Under the pieces are notes generated by a model. It was not told the origin of the DNA, ran no database searches, and saw only the letters and a list, made by a program, of their open reading frames with translations. From Streptomyces albicerus (GTDB lineage Bacteria; Actinomycetota; Actinomycetes; Streptomycetales; Streptomycetaceae), in assembly GCF_008905045.1 (NCBI RefSeq), contig NZ_VWMY01000015.1, positions 46,713 to 110,712 of the forward strand: a stretch of DNA of 64,000 nucleotides, written 5' to 3'. Position numbers and translations under genes: made by a program. Of the stretch, positions 1-12,338 are shown in pieces (the stretch's first letter is position 1; every line of letters starts with the position of its first letter).

Positions 1-26
1 GAGTCACTTCCTGTGGCGCGCTGTGT

Positions 27-401
27 TCAGCGCGCCGCCACCGCACGCAGACGGACGTCCGCGCGACGCTCGGCGTGGGCATCGCCCTCCGCCTTCGCGC
101 GCTCGAGCTCCCGCTCCGCGCGCTGGACATCGATCTCGTCCGACAGCTCGGCGATCTCGGCCAGCAGCGACAGCTTGTTGTCCGCGAACGAGATGAAACC
201 GCCGTGCACCGCCGCGACGACCGTTCCACCATCACTCGTACGGATGGTCACCGGGCCCGACTCCAGCACACCGAGCAGCGGCTGGTGACCGGGCATGACG
301 CCGATGTCGCCGGACGTGGTGCGCGCGACGACCAGGGTGGCCTCGCCGGACCAGACACTGCGGTCCGCGGCGACGAGCTCGACATGCAGCTCAGCAGCCA
401 A
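27..401 (-). CDS. atpC: ATP synthase epsilon subunit
   Basis: Epsilon subunit of the F1 sector, which couples the gamma rotor to the c-ring and can restrain ATP hydrolysis. The 124-residue product has the family's N-terminal beta-sandwich (AAELHVELVAADRSVWSGEA, then the GDIGVMPGHQPLLG motif) followed by a charged two-helix C-terminal domain rich in Glu and Arg. The start is TTG at 401, chosen because GAGGAG lies just upstream and the N-terminus then matches the family. It is the last gene of the atp operon and lies 126 bp after atpD. No terminator is visible before the window edge. Confidence 0.95.
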   Translation of the reverse strand: MAAELHVELVAADRSVWSGEATLVVARTTSGDIGVMPGHQPLLGVLESGPVTIRTSDGGTVVAAVHGGFISFADNKLSLLAEIAELSDEIDVQRAERELERAKAEGDAHAERRADVRLRAVAAR

Positions 402-527
402 GGTGGGCTCCTCGGGTCACCACCCGGCCGTTGCCGCCGGGTGTTGGGTCAAAGTCTAGTAGGCGTACGAAGGAGGGCGGGACGCACCCCGCGAGGGCGG
501 CCCCGCCCCCCTTCATGAACACGAGGT

Positions 528-2881
<2,354 letters not shown>

Positions 2882-2901
2882 GAGTCAGGTCCCTTCCGTC
2901 G

Positions 2902-4494
2902 TCACTTGCCCGCAGCGGCAGGGGTGTCCTCGCCGAGCAGCTTGCCGTCCGACGTCTCGAACTGCTTCTTGAAGTCCGCGATCGCGTCGGCGATGGCCTG
3001 CAGGGTGTCGTCCGACATCTTGCCGCCCTCCTTGATGGAGGTCATGAGGCCCTGCTCCTTGCGGTGCAGGTACTCCAGGAGCTCCTTCTCGAAGCGGCGG
3101 ATGTCGTTGACCGGCACCTCGTCCATCTTGCCGGTGGTACCGGCCCAGACGGAGACGACCTGGTCCTCGGTGGCCATCGGCTGGTACTGAGCCTGCTTGA
3201 GCAGCTCGACCATCCGCTGACCGCGCTCCAACTGGGCCTTCGACGAGGCGTCCAGGTCGGAACCGAAGGCGGCGAACGCCTCCAGCTCACGGAACTGGGC
3301 GAGGTCCACGCGCAGACGGCCGGAGACCTGACGCATCGCCTTGTGCTGCGCGGAACCACCGACTCGGGAGACGGAGATACCGACGTTCAGCGCGGGACGC
3401 TGACCGGCGTTGAACAGGTCCGACTCCAGGAAGCACTGGCCGTCGGTGATGGAGATGACGTTGGTCGGGATGAACGCCGAGACGTCGTTGGCCTTCGTCT
3501 CGACGATCGGCAGACCGGTCATCGAGCCCGCGCCCATGTCGTCGGAGAGCTTCGCGCAGCGCTCCAGCAGACGGGAGTGCAGGTAGAAGACGTCACCGGG
3601 GTAGGCCTCGCGCCCCGGCGGGCGACGGAGCAGCAGCGACACGGCGCGGTAGGCGTCGGCCTGCTTCGAAAGGTCGTCGAAGATGATGAGGACGTGCTTG
3701 CCCTCGTACATCCACTGCTGGCCAATGGCCGAACCGGTGTACGGCGCAAGGTACTTGAAGCCGGCCGGGTCGGACGCCGGGGCGGCGACGATGGTCGTGT
3801 ACTCCAGCGCGCCGGCCTCTTCGAGGGCGCCACGCACGGAGGCGATGGTCGAGCCCTTCTGGCCGATGGCGACGTAGACGCAGCGGACCTGCTTCTTCGG
3901 GTCGCCCGTGCGCCAGTTGTCGCGCTGGTTGATGATCGTGTCGACGGCCAGCGCGGTCTTGCCGGTCTGGCGGTCACCGATGATCAGCTGACGCTGGCCA
4001 CGGCCGATCGGGGTCATCGCGTCGACGGCCTTGTAGCCGGTCTCCATCGGCTCGTGCACCGACTTACGGACCATGACGCCCGGTGCCTGCAGCTCGAGGG
4101 CGCGGCGGCCGGACGTCTCGATCTCGCCGAGGCCGTCGATCGGGGTGCCGAGCGGGTCGACAACGCGGCCGAGGTAGCCCTCGCCGACGGCCACCGACAA
4201 GACCTCGCCGGTACGGGTGACCGGCTGGCCCTCCTCGATACCGCTGAACTCGCCGAGGACGACCGCACCGATCTCGCGCTCTTCCAGGTTCAGCGCGAGA
4301 CCGAGAGTGCCGTCCTCGAACTTCAGCAGCTCGTTCGCCATGGCCGAGGGCAGGCCCTCCACCTTGGCGATACCGTCGCCGGCGACGGTGACCGTACCGA
4401 CCTCCTCGCGCGAGGCCGCGTCCGGCTTGTACGACTGGACAAAGTTCTCCAGCGCGTCCCGGATCTCCTCCGGCCGGATCGTGAGCTCCGCCAT
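2902..4494 (-). CDS. atpA: ATP synthase alpha subunit
   Basis: Non-catalytic nucleotide-binding alpha subunit of F1. At 530 residues it is slightly longer than E. coli AtpA because of an actinobacterial C-terminal tail ([12 protein letters not shown]). The P-loop GDRQTGKT is near residue 170, and the VSRVGGSAQ signature with its catalytic Arg is present. It is separated from atpH by 151 bp, which is the only sizeable gap inside the operon apart from the atpI-atpB interval. Confidence 0.98.
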   Translation of the reverse strand: MAELTIRPEEIRDALENFVQSYKPDAASREEVGTVTVAGDGIAKVEGLPSAMANELLKFEDGTLGLALNLEEREIGAVVLGEFSGIEEGQPVTRTGEVLSVAVGEGYLGRVVDPLGTPIDGLGEIETSGRRALELQAPGVMVRKSVHEPMETGYKAVDAMTPIGRGQRQLIIGDRQTGKTALAVDTIINQRDNWRTGDPKKQVRCVYVAIGQKGSTIASVRGALEEAGALEYTTIVAAPASDPAGFKYLAPYTGSAIGQQWMYEGKHVLIIFDDLSKQADAYRAVSLLLRRPPGREAYPGDVFYLHSRLLERCAKLSDDMGAGSMTGLPIVETKANDVSAFIPTNVISITDGQCFLESDLFNAGQRPALNVGISVSRVGGSAQHKAMRQVSGRLRVDLAQFRELEAFAAFGSDLDASSKAQLERGQRMVELLKQAQYQPMATEDQVVSVWAGTTGKMDEVPVNDIRRFEKELLEYLHRKEQGLMTSIKEGGKMSDDTLQAIADAIADFKKQFETSDGKLLGEDTPAAAGK

Positions 4495-4645
4495 CTGGGT
4501 TCCCTGCTCTCCTTGTTGGGCCCGAAGTTTTCTTGGGGGGTCTGGGGCTGTTTCCCTCAGCGGCTACGCCGCGGGCCCCCAGGAATCCTCTGCACGGCCC
4601 AACCAGGGCCGTAAGTACTACTTGGTTACGCGTATTGAGTTGCTG

Positions 4646-5461
4646 CTAGCTCGCCATGCGGCGGCCGACGTCCTCGAGCCGGTCCGCGATGGAGCCGTTG
4701 ATGACCTCGTCGCCGACCTGCACCCGGATCCCGCCGAGGACCTCGGGGTCCACGTCGAGGTTGAGGTGCATCTTGCGGCCGTAGAGCTTCGCGAGGGCGT
4801 CGCCCAGGCGCTGCTTCTGCGGGTCGCTCAGCGGAACCGCCGAGGTGACGACGGCGACCATGCGGTTACGACGGTCGGCGGCGAGCTTGGACAGGGACTC
4901 GAGTCCCGATTCCAGGCTACGTCCCCGGGGCGCGGTCACAAGGCGCGTGACCAACCGCTCCGTCACTGCGTCGGCCCGGCCGCCGAGCAGGCTGCGCAGC
5001 AGCTCGCTCTTGGACGCGGTGCCGGCGCCGCGGTGGGTCAGTGCGGCCCGCAGCTCGGTGTTCGAAGAGACGATCCGGCCGAACCGGAAGAGCTCGTCCT
5101 CGACGTTGTCGAGCGTGTTCGCCTGCTGGGCCGCCGAGAGGTCGGCGATGTCCGCCAGCTCCTCGACGGAGTCCACCAGGTCGCGTGACCGCGACCAGCG
5201 GGAGCGCACCAGACCGGCCACCAGGTCGGCGGTGGTGCCGCTGACCTGGCTGCCGAGGAGGCGCCCGGCCAGCTCGGCCTTCGCCTCGCCTGCCTGCGCA
5301 GGGTCGGTGAGGACCCGACGCAGCGACACCTCGCGGTCGAGCAGCGCGGTGACGGCGGCCAGCTCGCTGGCGAGCTGCGCCGCGTCCACGGACGTGTTGT
5401 CCGTCAGCGCGTCGAGACGCTCACGTGCGGCAGCCAGGGCCTCGCGGCTCGCTCCGTTCAT
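4646..5461 (-). CDS. atpH: ATP synthase delta subunit
   Basis: Delta (OSCP-like) subunit linking F1 to the peripheral b stalk. The 271-residue protein is longer than the ~180 residues of E. coli delta, as is common in actinobacteria. The C-terminal signature LDVDPEVLGGIRVQVGDEVINGSIADRLE is intact. The ATG overlaps the atpF stop (ATGA), so the two stalk subunits are translationally coupled. Confidence 0.95.
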   Translation of the reverse strand: MNGASREALAAARERLDALTDNTSVDAAQLASELAAVTALLDREVSLRRVLTDPAQAGEAKAELAGRLLGSQVSGTTADLVAGLVRSRWSRSRDLVDSVEELADIADLSAAQQANTLDNVEDELFRFGRIVSSNTELRAALTHRGAGTASKSELLRSLLGGRADAVTERLVTRLVTAPRGRSLESGLESLSKLAADRRNRMVAVVTSAVPLSDPQKQRLGDALAKLYGRKMHLNLDVDPEVLGGIRVQVGDEVINGSIADRLEDVGRRMAS

Positions 5462-6009
5462 CGCGACGCCTCGGCCTTCTCCTCGAGCTCGTCGAGGAAC
5501 CGGTCGATGGTGCGGCTCTGCCGGGCGTGGTCCTCGAGGGACTCACCGACGAGCTTGCCGGCCAGTTCGGTGGCCAGCTGGCCGACGTCCTGGCGCAGCG
5601 CGGACGAGGCGGCCTTGCGGTCGGCCTCGATCTGGGTGTGGCCGGCGGCGATGATTTCCTCACGCTGCCGCTGGCCTTCCGCGCGCATCTCGGCGATGAG
5701 CGTGGCGCCCTGCTCCTGCGCCTCCTGGCGCAGACGCGCGGCCTCGTGCCGGGCCTCGTCGAGCTGAGCCTTGTACTGCTCAAGCACGCTCTGGGCCTCG
5801 GTCTGAGCGGCCTCGGCCTTCTCGATACCGCCCTCGATGGCCTCGCGACGCTCTTCCAGAACCTTGTTGATGTTCGGGAGGAGCTTCTTGGCGAGGAAGC
5901 CGAAGACGATGACGAAGGCGATCAGGCCGATGACAAGCTCCGGCCACGGCGGGATGAGGGGGTTTTCCTTCTCTCCCTCAGCCGCCAGGAATACCAGGGC
6001 GGGACTCAC
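5458..6009 (-). CDS. atpF: ATP synthase b subunit
   Basis: Peripheral-stalk b subunit. The 183-residue protein has one N-terminal membrane helix (PELVIGLIAFVIVFGFLAKK, about residues 24-43), then a long charged coiled coil with heptads rich in Glu, Ala and Arg. The start is GTG at 6009 with AAAGG upstream. It overlaps atpH by four bases and follows atpE by 43 bp. Confidence 0.94.
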   Translation of the reverse strand: MSPALVFLAAEGEKENPLIPPWPELVIGLIAFVIVFGFLAKKLLPNINKVLEERREAIEGGIEKAEAAQTEAQSVLEQYKAQLDEARHEAARLRQEAQEQGATLIAEMRAEGQRQREEIIAAGHTQIEADRKAASSALRQDVGQLATELAGKLVGESLEDHARQSRTIDRFLDELEEKAEASR

Positions 6010-6052
6010 ATCAATGCCTTTCGTCGAAAGGGTCGGTCGTCAGGGGCTCGTC

Positions 6053-6292
<240 letters not shown>

Positions 6293-6347
6293 TTACGGAC
6301 CGGTGGGGGTTGGCCACCGGACGGCTATGGGTGCGAAAGCGGGGTGC

Positions 6348-7172
6348 TCAGTGGTGCTCGGCGAGCGCGCCCTGGATGAAGGTGCAGGTCAGGAGGACGA
6401 AGACGTACGCCTGGACTGCCTGGATGAAGAGCTCGAAAGCGGTCATCACGATGACCATCACGAACGAGACGGCCGAGTACGCGATGCCAATGCCGTTCAG
6501 CATGTACCAGGCGGCGATCGTGAAGAGCAGGAGCAGGGTGTGCCCCGCGAACATGTTCGCGAAGAGTCGCACCGCGTGCGTGAACGGGCGGACCAGCAGG
6601 TTCGAGAAGAACTCGATGGTCATGGCCAGCGGCAGCACCGGGCCGAGCGACTTGTCGTAGCCGGTGAAGTTCTTGAAGGCACCGACGAAGCCGTGGCGCT
6701 TGAAGGTCAGCGAAACCCAGGTGATGTACACGATCGCCGCGAGGACCATCGGGTACGCGATGATCGACGTCACCGGGAACGAGGCGAGCGGAACGATCGA
6801 CCAGAGGTTCATCATCCAGATGAAGAAGAACAGCGCTACGGCGAGCGGAACATACTTCTCGCCTTCCTTCTTGCCGATCGTCTCGTAGACAATCCCGCGG
6901 CGTACGAAGTCGTAGCCGGCCTCGGCGACCATCTGCAGCTTGCCCGGAACCACCTTCGGCCTGGCGAACGCGGCCCAGAAGAAGCCCACCACGACGATGG
7001 AGCCGATCAGGGCGAGCAGCATGGGCTTGTTGAAGTAGAGGCCGTTGCCGTCGGCGTCGCCCCAGAGCGGCTCGAACAGGAACGAGTGCAGGCCCGGAGC
7101 CGGGAAGCCACACCCATCAAAAAGGTGGCAGTCGGTCTCGAAGGCGAGCACCTGCGTCGGGTCAGCACTCAC
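6348..7172 (-). CDS. atpB: ATP synthase a subunit
   Basis: Membrane a subunit forming the proton half-channels. It has at least five hydrophobic helices and the conserved segment FANMFAGHTLLLL with the HAVRLFANM motif carrying the essential Arg. I place the start at GTG 7172 (SADPTQVLAFETD) because GAAGGAG sits six bases upstream. A TTG further upstream at 7208 would add 12 residues that do not resemble the family. It is the first structural F0 gene after atpI. Confidence 0.95.
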   Translation of the reverse strand: MSADPTQVLAFETDCHLFDGCGFPAPGLHSFLFEPLWGDADGNGLYFNKPMLLALIGSIVVVGFFWAAFARPKVVPGKLQMVAEAGYDFVRRGIVYETIGKKEGEKYVPLAVALFFFIWMMNLWSIVPLASFPVTSIIAYPMVLAAIVYITWVSLTFKRHGFVGAFKNFTGYDKSLGPVLPLAMTIEFFSNLLVRPFTHAVRLFANMFAGHTLLLLFTIAAWYMLNGIGIAYSAVSFVMVIVMTAFELFIQAVQAYVFVLLTCTFIQGALAEHH

Positions 7173-7397
7173 CGCGGGCTCCTTCAGCGTGGCGCATAGG
7201 TACGGCAACCTCGTTGTGTCGGCGCGGCGCGCAGCCGCGGTTCGGCACTGGACTGGTGTTACGGATGTGGGGGCGGCAAGAGGGCATCGAGCCTCGCGCT
7301 AGAGCAGGCGTCAGCTCATATGCCCGCGCCCGCGATGCCGCAGTTGGCACCGGACGATAGCAGGATCTCTTACGCGCACTTATCCCGGCCCTACTCC

Positions 7398-7835
7398 TCA
7401 CGACGAGTGCCCCGTCTTTTCGGGCTTGTCGCCCTTCGAGGAGTCGGGTTCGACGTAGAGGATCTTGGCCTTCATGTGGGCACGCGCCTGGGCGCCGATC
7501 CACGCGAGCGTGGTGGCGACCAGCGTGATCGCGAAGGCCTTGGGGTTGAACAGCGTGGTGTTCTTGAAGGCCGCGACGAAGATGAACAGCAGAAGAATCT
7601 GTGCCGTATAGAGCATCAGACCCATCGCCTGGAAAAGGTGCGGAAGCGTTTTGGCGGTGCGCTGCAGAACATACAGCCCGATGCCCATGAAGAGGATCAC
7701 GACCAGCGTCGCGACGACCGCCCCGACCACTCCCTTGCCACCGGCGACCACACCACTGACGACGGCGGCAATCGCGCCGGCGGCAGCTGTGGGCACAGCG
7801 GCCTGGAGAAGGATCCGGACGTCATTGGACGGCAT
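7398..7835 (-). CDS. atpI: AtpI-like small membrane protein at head of atp operon
   Basis: A 145-residue protein with four predicted membrane helices (for example AGAIAAVVSGVVAGGKGVVGAVV and ITLVATTLAWIGAQARAH) and a hydrophilic tail. Its place directly before atpB is that of the AtpI assembly factor, proposed to help c-ring assembly or Mg2+ uptake in other bacteria. Sequence similarity to classical AtpI cannot be judged by eye, so the name rests mainly on position and topology. Confidence 0.75.
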   Translation of the reverse strand: MPSNDVRILLQAAVPTAAAGAIAAVVSGVVAGGKGVVGAVVATLVVILFMGIGLYVLQRTAKTLPHLFQAMGLMLYTAQILLLFIFVAAFKNTTLFNPKAFAITLVATTLAWIGAQARAHMKAKILYVEPDSSKGDKPEKTGHSS

Positions 7836-8131
7836 GGCGGCAACTCCGCTTACTAAGGGGGGCAGGGTGTCGTCATGGACGAGCGTAGTCCCGGGCCGAG
7901 AGAGAACCTCACGCCAATGGACCGTCGCACTGCGGTCCTTCGGCTCTGCCCCGGGGTCTCGTGAACCGTATCACAAACTATTTGATGAGGTCTTTACCTG
8001 GTTGGTGTGCCCGGCGTCACACATGAGAGTGAACCTGCACGTCTGTGCACCCGCGCGACCAGTTTGCCTGGTATTAGGGCAGTTCGCGATTGGGGCTGTC
8101 ACGACGGCTCTTGCGAGATTCTTACCTCGAG
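7836..8131. other. Intergenic region upstream of atp operon
   Basis: This 296-bp gap separates atpI from the transferase gene upstream. It contains an AT-richer stretch around 7965-8000 (cacaaactatttgatgagg) that is the likely site of the atp operon promoter on the minus strand. I could not assign clear -35 and -10 boxes. No gene or repeat is seen. Confidence 0.4.
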
Positions 8132-9520
8132 TCAGCGCGACGACCCGGCCTTGCGCTCGTCCAGGAGGCGCGAACGGGATCCAACGGCCGTCGCCCCGTT
8201 GACACCTGAGACACCGACGGCAACCGGAGTGCGGTGTTCCGAGTCCTGGGCGGCGCCGTCACCATGAGCCTCGCCGTCCGCCCCGTCCTGCGTCCCGCCG
8301 CTGGTGGCGTACGCGACAGCCGGCGCGGCCTCCGCGGACACGTCCACGGCCCTACGACGGCGATAGCGGGGCGGCACGAAGTGCTCGGCCCAGCGCGGGG
8401 TGCGCGGCGTGAAGCGCGGCAGCAGGAGCAGGACGAGGCCCACCGCGCTGAGCGCCATGATGCCGAGCACGATCCACATGGCGCCCGAGTTCACCGAGTA
8501 CGCGAGGGCGCCGAAGGCGACCAGGGCCGACCAGAAGTACATGATGAGCACGGCCCGGCTGTGCGAGTGGCCGATCTCCAGGAGCCGGTGGTGCAGGTGG
8601 CCGCGGTCGGCGGCGAACGGCGACTGGCCGTTCCAGGTGCGCCGCACGATGGCGAGCACCAGGTCGGCCGCCGGGACGGCGATGATCGTCAGCGGCAGCA
8701 GGAGCGGAATGTAGACCGGCACCGTCTGGTGCACGGCCTCCTTCTCGGACCCGGCGAAGAGACCCATCGCGTCGGGGTCGACCTGCCCGGTGATGGAGAT
8801 GGCACCGGCCGCGAGCACCAGGCCGATGAGCATGGAGCCCGAGTCGCCCATGAAGATCCGCGCGGGGTGCATGTTGTGCGGCAGGAAGCCCAGGCACATG
8901 CCCATGAGGATCGCGGAGAAGAGGGTGGCGGGGGCGGCGGACTCCAGCCCGTAGCCGTACCAGATGCGGTAGGCGTACATGAAGAACGCTGCGGCCGCGA
9001 TGCACACCATGCCGGCGGCGAGGCCGTCGAGGCCGTCGACGAAGTTCACGGCGTTGATGGTGATCACGACGAGCGCGACCGTCAGCAGCGTGCCCTGCCA
9101 CTGGGTCAGCGAGACCGAGCCCACGCCGGGGATCGGCAGCCACAGGATCGTCAGACCCTGCATGACCATCACGCCCGCGGCGATCATCTGGCCGCCGAGC
9201 TTGATCAGGGCGTCGATCTCGAACTTGTCGTCCAGGACGCCGATCAGCCAGATCAGCGCGGCGCCGGAGAGCAGGGCCCTGGGTTCGTTGGAGTTCTCGA
9301 AGACCTCACTGAGGTTCGTCAGATGGTCGGCGACCAGCAGGCCGGCGCACAGTCCGAAGAACATCGCGATGCCGCCGAGCCGCGGTGTGGGTTCCCGGTG
9401 CACGTCACGTGCCCGGATCTCCGGCATCGCTCCGGCCACGATCGCGAACTTCCGCACCGGCCCGGTCAGCAGGTACGTCACCGCGGCCGTGATGCAGAGC
9501 GTCAGGAGGTATTCACGCAC
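8132..9520 (-). CDS. Polyprenyl-phosphate GlcNAc-1-phosphate transferase (WecA/TagO/MraY family)
   Basis: Membrane transferase of the glycosyltransferase-4 family, which moves a sugar-1-phosphate from a UDP-sugar to undecaprenyl phosphate to start a cell-wall polymer. It has about 11 membrane helices, the catalytic Asp motifs (LGVLDDKFEIDAL, NAVNFVDGLDGLAAG and HPARIFMGDSGS), and the C-terminal RRTWNGQSPFAADRGHLHHRL motif typical of WecA rather than MraY. The last ~80 residues look disordered. I set the start at GTG 9520 (REYLLTLC), preceded by GGGGAAG. The next gene toward the atp operon is atpI. The exact sugar cannot be told from sequence. Confidence 0.88.
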   Translation of the reverse strand: MREYLLTLCITAAVTYLLTGPVRKFAIVAGAMPEIRARDVHREPTPRLGGIAMFFGLCAGLLVADHLTNLSEVFENSNEPRALLSGAALIWLIGVLDDKFEIDALIKLGGQMIAAGVMVMQGLTILWLPIPGVGSVSLTQWQGTLLTVALVVITINAVNFVDGLDGLAAGMVCIAAAAFFMYAYRIWYGYGLESAAPATLFSAILMGMCLGFLPHNMHPARIFMGDSGSMLIGLVLAAGAISITGQVDPDAMGLFAGSEKEAVHQTVPVYIPLLLPLTIIAVPAADLVLAIVRRTWNGQSPFAADRGHLHHRLLEIGHSHSRAVLIMYFWSALVAFGALAYSVNSGAMWIVLGIMALSAVGLVLLLLPRFTPRTPRWAEHFVPPRYRRRRAVDVSAEAAPAVAYATSGGTQDGADGEAHGDGAAQDSEHRTPVAVGVSGVNGATAVGSRSRLLDERKAGSSR

Positions 9521-9648
9521 GGGCTTCCCCACAGGTCTCGCTGGCCATCTCAGCCCCACACCCTAGCTTCGTGCGCATACGGTTGGGGACTTCCGGGTAG
9601 AGCCGATGGTTGCACGAGTGGCTGTGCACAAGGGTCGTCTACCCCTCC

Positions 9649-10899
9649 CTAGCCGGGATAGGGCGGAAATCTTCCGGTCAGATCCCGTACTTCTTCACGC
9701 ACGTGACGACCGGCGGACTCGTCGCGCAAGGCCGTCGCGAACAGCACGGCGATGCGGGCCAGCTCGGCCTCGCCCATCCCCTGGGTGGTGACGGCGGCCG
9801 TGCCCAGACGCAGTCCGCGCACGTCCGGGTGGGGCAGCGCGCAGGTGTCGAGGACCATTCCGGCGGCGGCGAGGCGGCCGCGCGCGGTGCGGCCGTCCAC
9901 ACCGAGCGGTGCCGGGTCGACGGTCAGCAGGTGGGTGTCGGTGCCGCCGGTGGTGACCGGGAGCCCTTCGGCGGCCAGACTCTGCGCGAGCACCCGCGCG
10001 TTCGCGACCACCTGATGGGCGTACGCGGTGAAGGCCGGGGTCGCCGCCTCGCCGAACGCTACGGCCTTGGCGGCGATGGTGTGCATCTGTGCCCCGCCCT
10101 GCGTGAACGGGAACACCGCCCGGTCCACCCGCTCGGCCAGTTCGCTCCCGCACAGCAGCATGCCGCCGCGCGGGCCGCGCAGCACCTTGTGGGTGGTCGC
10201 GCACACGACATCGGCGTACGGCACCGGGCTGGGCGCCGCTCCCCCGGCGACGAGTCCCATGGGATGGGCGGCGTCGGCGATGAGATACGCGCCGACCTCG
10301 TCCGCCACCTCCCGGAAGGCCGCGTAGTCGATGTGCCGGGGATACGAGATCGACCCGCACACGATCGCTTTCGGCCGGTGCGTCCGGGCCAGCGCCCGCA
10401 TCTGCTCGTAGTCGATGAGCCCGCTCTCCGGGTCGACGCCGTACCCGACGAAGTCGAACCACCTGCCGGAGAAGTTCGCCGGCGATCCGTGCGTGAGGTG
10501 GCCGCCGTGCGGCAGGCCCATCGCGAGGACGGTGTCTCCCGGGCGCAGCAGGGCGGCGTACGCGGCCAGTACGGCCGAACTCCCGGAGTGGGACTGCACG
10601 TTGGCGTGATCGGCGCCGAAAAGGGCCTTGGCGCGCTCCACGGCGATGCGCTCGGCCACGTCGACGATCTCGCAGCCGCCGTGGTGCCGGGCGCCGGGGT
10701 ATCCCTCGGCGTACTTGTTCGCGAGCGGCGAGCCCAGCGCGGCCAGCACGGCCGGCGAGGTGAAGTTCTCGGCGGCGATCAGCTGCAGCGTCGTCGACTG
10801 CCGCTCCAGCTCCCCGAGGAGGATTTCGGCCAGCTCCGGATCCTGCCGGCCGAGCACATCGACCGACAGCGGACCTTCAAGCGCATGTGTGACCGGCAT
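9649..10899 (-). CDS. glyA: Serine hydroxymethyltransferase
   Basis: PLP enzyme converting serine and tetrahydrofolate to glycine and methylene-THF. The product is 416 residues from ATG 10899 (MPVTHALEG). Motifs include LIAAENFTSPAVLAALGS, NKYAEGYPGARHHGG, and the PLP lysine K238 in ATTHKVLRGPRGG. The usual DMAHxAGL is DAAHPMGL here, a mild variation. It sits in the conserved streptomycete order beside the phosphatase homologue. It may be a second SHMT paralogue rather than the main one. Confidence 0.9.
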   Translation of the reverse strand: MPVTHALEGPLSVDVLGRQDPELAEILLGELERQSTTLQLIAAENFTSPAVLAALGSPLANKYAEGYPGARHHGGCEIVDVAERIAVERAKALFGADHANVQSHSGSSAVLAAYAALLRPGDTVLAMGLPHGGHLTHGSPANFSGRWFDFVGYGVDPESGLIDYEQMRALARTHRPKAIVCGSISYPRHIDYAAFREVADEVGAYLIADAAHPMGLVAGGAAPSPVPYADVVCATTHKVLRGPRGGMLLCGSELAERVDRAVFPFTQGGAQMHTIAAKAVAFGEAATPAFTAYAHQVVANARVLAQSLAAEGLPVTTGGTDTHLLTVDPAPLGVDGRTARGRLAAAGMVLDTCALPHPDVRGLRLGTAAVTTQGMGEAELARIAVLFATALRDESAGRHVREEVRDLTGRFPPYPG

Positions 10900-11015
10900 G
10901 GCGGACTCCGGACCTCGACGGGGGAACGCTACGTCCAATGTAGAACCGTGTCCCCTGCTGCGCCCGGTGTTACGTCCGAGCAGGTGCCCGAGCCCGGAGC
11001 GACGATCCCGCCCGA

Positions 11016-11693
11016 TCAGGTGCGGGCAGGAACGCCCGTCAGTGCCGTGACCACCGGATCCAGCGCCTGATTGATCTCATCACCCACCGAGCGGAAGAAC
11101 GGCAACGGCGCCCCGTACGGGTCGTACACCTCGTCCGCTTCCGCCGTCGGGGCGAGAAGCCACCCGCGTAGAGCTGCCGCAGCGCGAACCAGGGCACGGG
11201 CGCGTTCGACCATGCCGTCGTCCAGGGGAGGGAGCGTTGCCGGGTCTATGGCGCGGACCAGGCGGGTGAACTCCTTCAGCGTGAAGGTGCGCAGGCCCGC
11301 GGAGTGGCCCATGGAGATGACCTGGGCGCGATGGTCGCGGGTGGCTGTCAGGACCAGGTCGGCCCTGATGACGTGCTCGTCGAGGAGTTCACGGCCCACG
11401 AAGCCGGAGGCGTCCGCGCCGAAGTCGGCGAGGACCGCCTCCGCGTTGGCCTCCATGGGCGCGCCCTCGTGGCCCCAGGTGCCGGCGCTCTCCACGATCA
11501 GGCCGCCCCACAGGGGGTCGCCGAGCCGGTCCGCCAGGGCATGGCGGGTCAGCCGCTCGGTGATCGGCGAGCGGCACACGTTGCCGGTGCTGACGTGGAG
11601 GATGCGGAAGGAGTCCCCCGAGGCCCCGTCGCCGTAAGCCCCTCTGTTCCCCGTCCCCGTACCTATGCCACGCCCCGCGTCAGGGGCTGTCAA
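11016..11693 (-). CDS. Low-molecular-weight tyrosine-phosphatase-like protein, nucleophile Cys replaced by Ser
   Basis: LMW-PTP fold of about 225 residues. The P-loop reads HVSTGNVCRSPITERL. In active LMW-PTPs the residue after the first hydrophobic is the nucleophilic Cys (VCxGNxCRS), but here it is Ser (codon AGC). The distal general-acid segment DPYG is kept. The likely start is TTG 11693, which overlaps the stop of the upstream Sua5 gene (TTGA); I see no better in-frame ATG or GTG before the P-loop. The protein may bind phosphoproteins without hydrolysing them, or act by another chemistry. The family assignment is strong; the activity is doubtful. Confidence 0.8.
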   Translation of the reverse strand: MTAPDAGRGIGTGTGNRGAYGDGASGDSFRILHVSTGNVCRSPITERLTRHALADRLGDPLWGGLIVESAGTWGHEGAPMEANAEAVLADFGADASGFVGRELLDEHVIRADLVLTATRDHRAQVISMGHSAGLRTFTLKEFTRLVRAIDPATLPPLDDGMVERARALVRAAAALRGWLLAPTAEADEVYDPYGAPLPFFRSVGDEINQALDPVVTALTGVPART

Positions 11694-12337
11694 TTCGCCA
11701 CCTCGAGGTCGGGTACGACCTTGCGCAGCTCCTCGGCCGACAGGGCGCCCGCACGCAGGAGCACGGGCACCTTGCCGGTCACGTCGACGATCGAGGAGGG
11801 GACGTTGCCGGGGGTGGGCCCGCCGTCCAGGTACACGGAGACGGAATCGCCGAGCATCTCCTGCGCGGCGTCGCAGTCCTCGGGAGCCGGGTGTCCCGTG
11901 AGGTTCGCGGAGGAGACGGCCATCGGGCCGACCTCCGTGAGCAGTTCGATGGCGACCGGGTGCAGCGGCATGCGCACGGCGACGGTGCCACGGGTGTCCC
12001 CCAGGTCCCACTGGAGGGACGGCTGGTGCTTGGCGACGAGGGTCAACGCGCCCGGCCAGAAGGCGTCGACGAGCTCCCAGGCCATCTCGGAGAAGTCGGT
12101 GACCAGGCCGTGCAGCGTGTTCGGGGAGCCGATGAGGACGGGCGTGGGCATGTTCCGGCCACGCCCCTTGGCCTCGAGCAGGTCGGACACGGCCTCCGAG
12201 CTGAACGCGTCGGCGCCGACGCCGTACACGGTGTCGGTCGGCAGCACCACCAGCTCACCCCGGCGGACGGCGGACGCGGCTTCGCGCAGACCGGTGGAGC
12301 GGTCGGTCGCGTCGTTGGTGTCGTATCGCCGTGCCAT
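11690..12337 (-). CDS. L-threonylcarbamoyladenylate synthase (Sua5/YrdC/YwlC)
   Basis: Makes threonylcarbamoyl-AMP from Thr, bicarbonate and ATP for the t6A37 modification of ANN-decoding tRNAs. The 215 residues include the YrdC signatures GELVVLPTDTVYGVGADAF, KGRGRNMPTPVLIG and the SSANLTGHPAPEDC segment. It lacks the extra C-terminal domain of long Sua5. The start ATG is one base after a 28-codon ORF that begins on the prmC stop, so it appears translationally coupled to prmC. Confidence 0.92.
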   Translation of the reverse strand: MARRYDTNDATDRSTGLREAASAVRRGELVVLPTDTVYGVGADAFSSEAVSDLLEAKGRGRNMPTPVLIGSPNTLHGLVTDFSEMAWELVDAFWPGALTLVAKHQPSLQWDLGDTRGTVAVRMPLHPVAIELLTEVGPMAVSSANLTGHPAPEDCDAAQEMLGDSVSVYLDGGPTPGNVPSSIVDVTGKVPVLLRAGALSAEELRKVVPDLEVAN

Positions 12338-12338
12338 A

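Noticed and set aside
10900..11015. Glycine riboswitch before glyA
   Set aside because: The 116-bp gap shows no tandem aptamer-like conserved cores or strong terminator.
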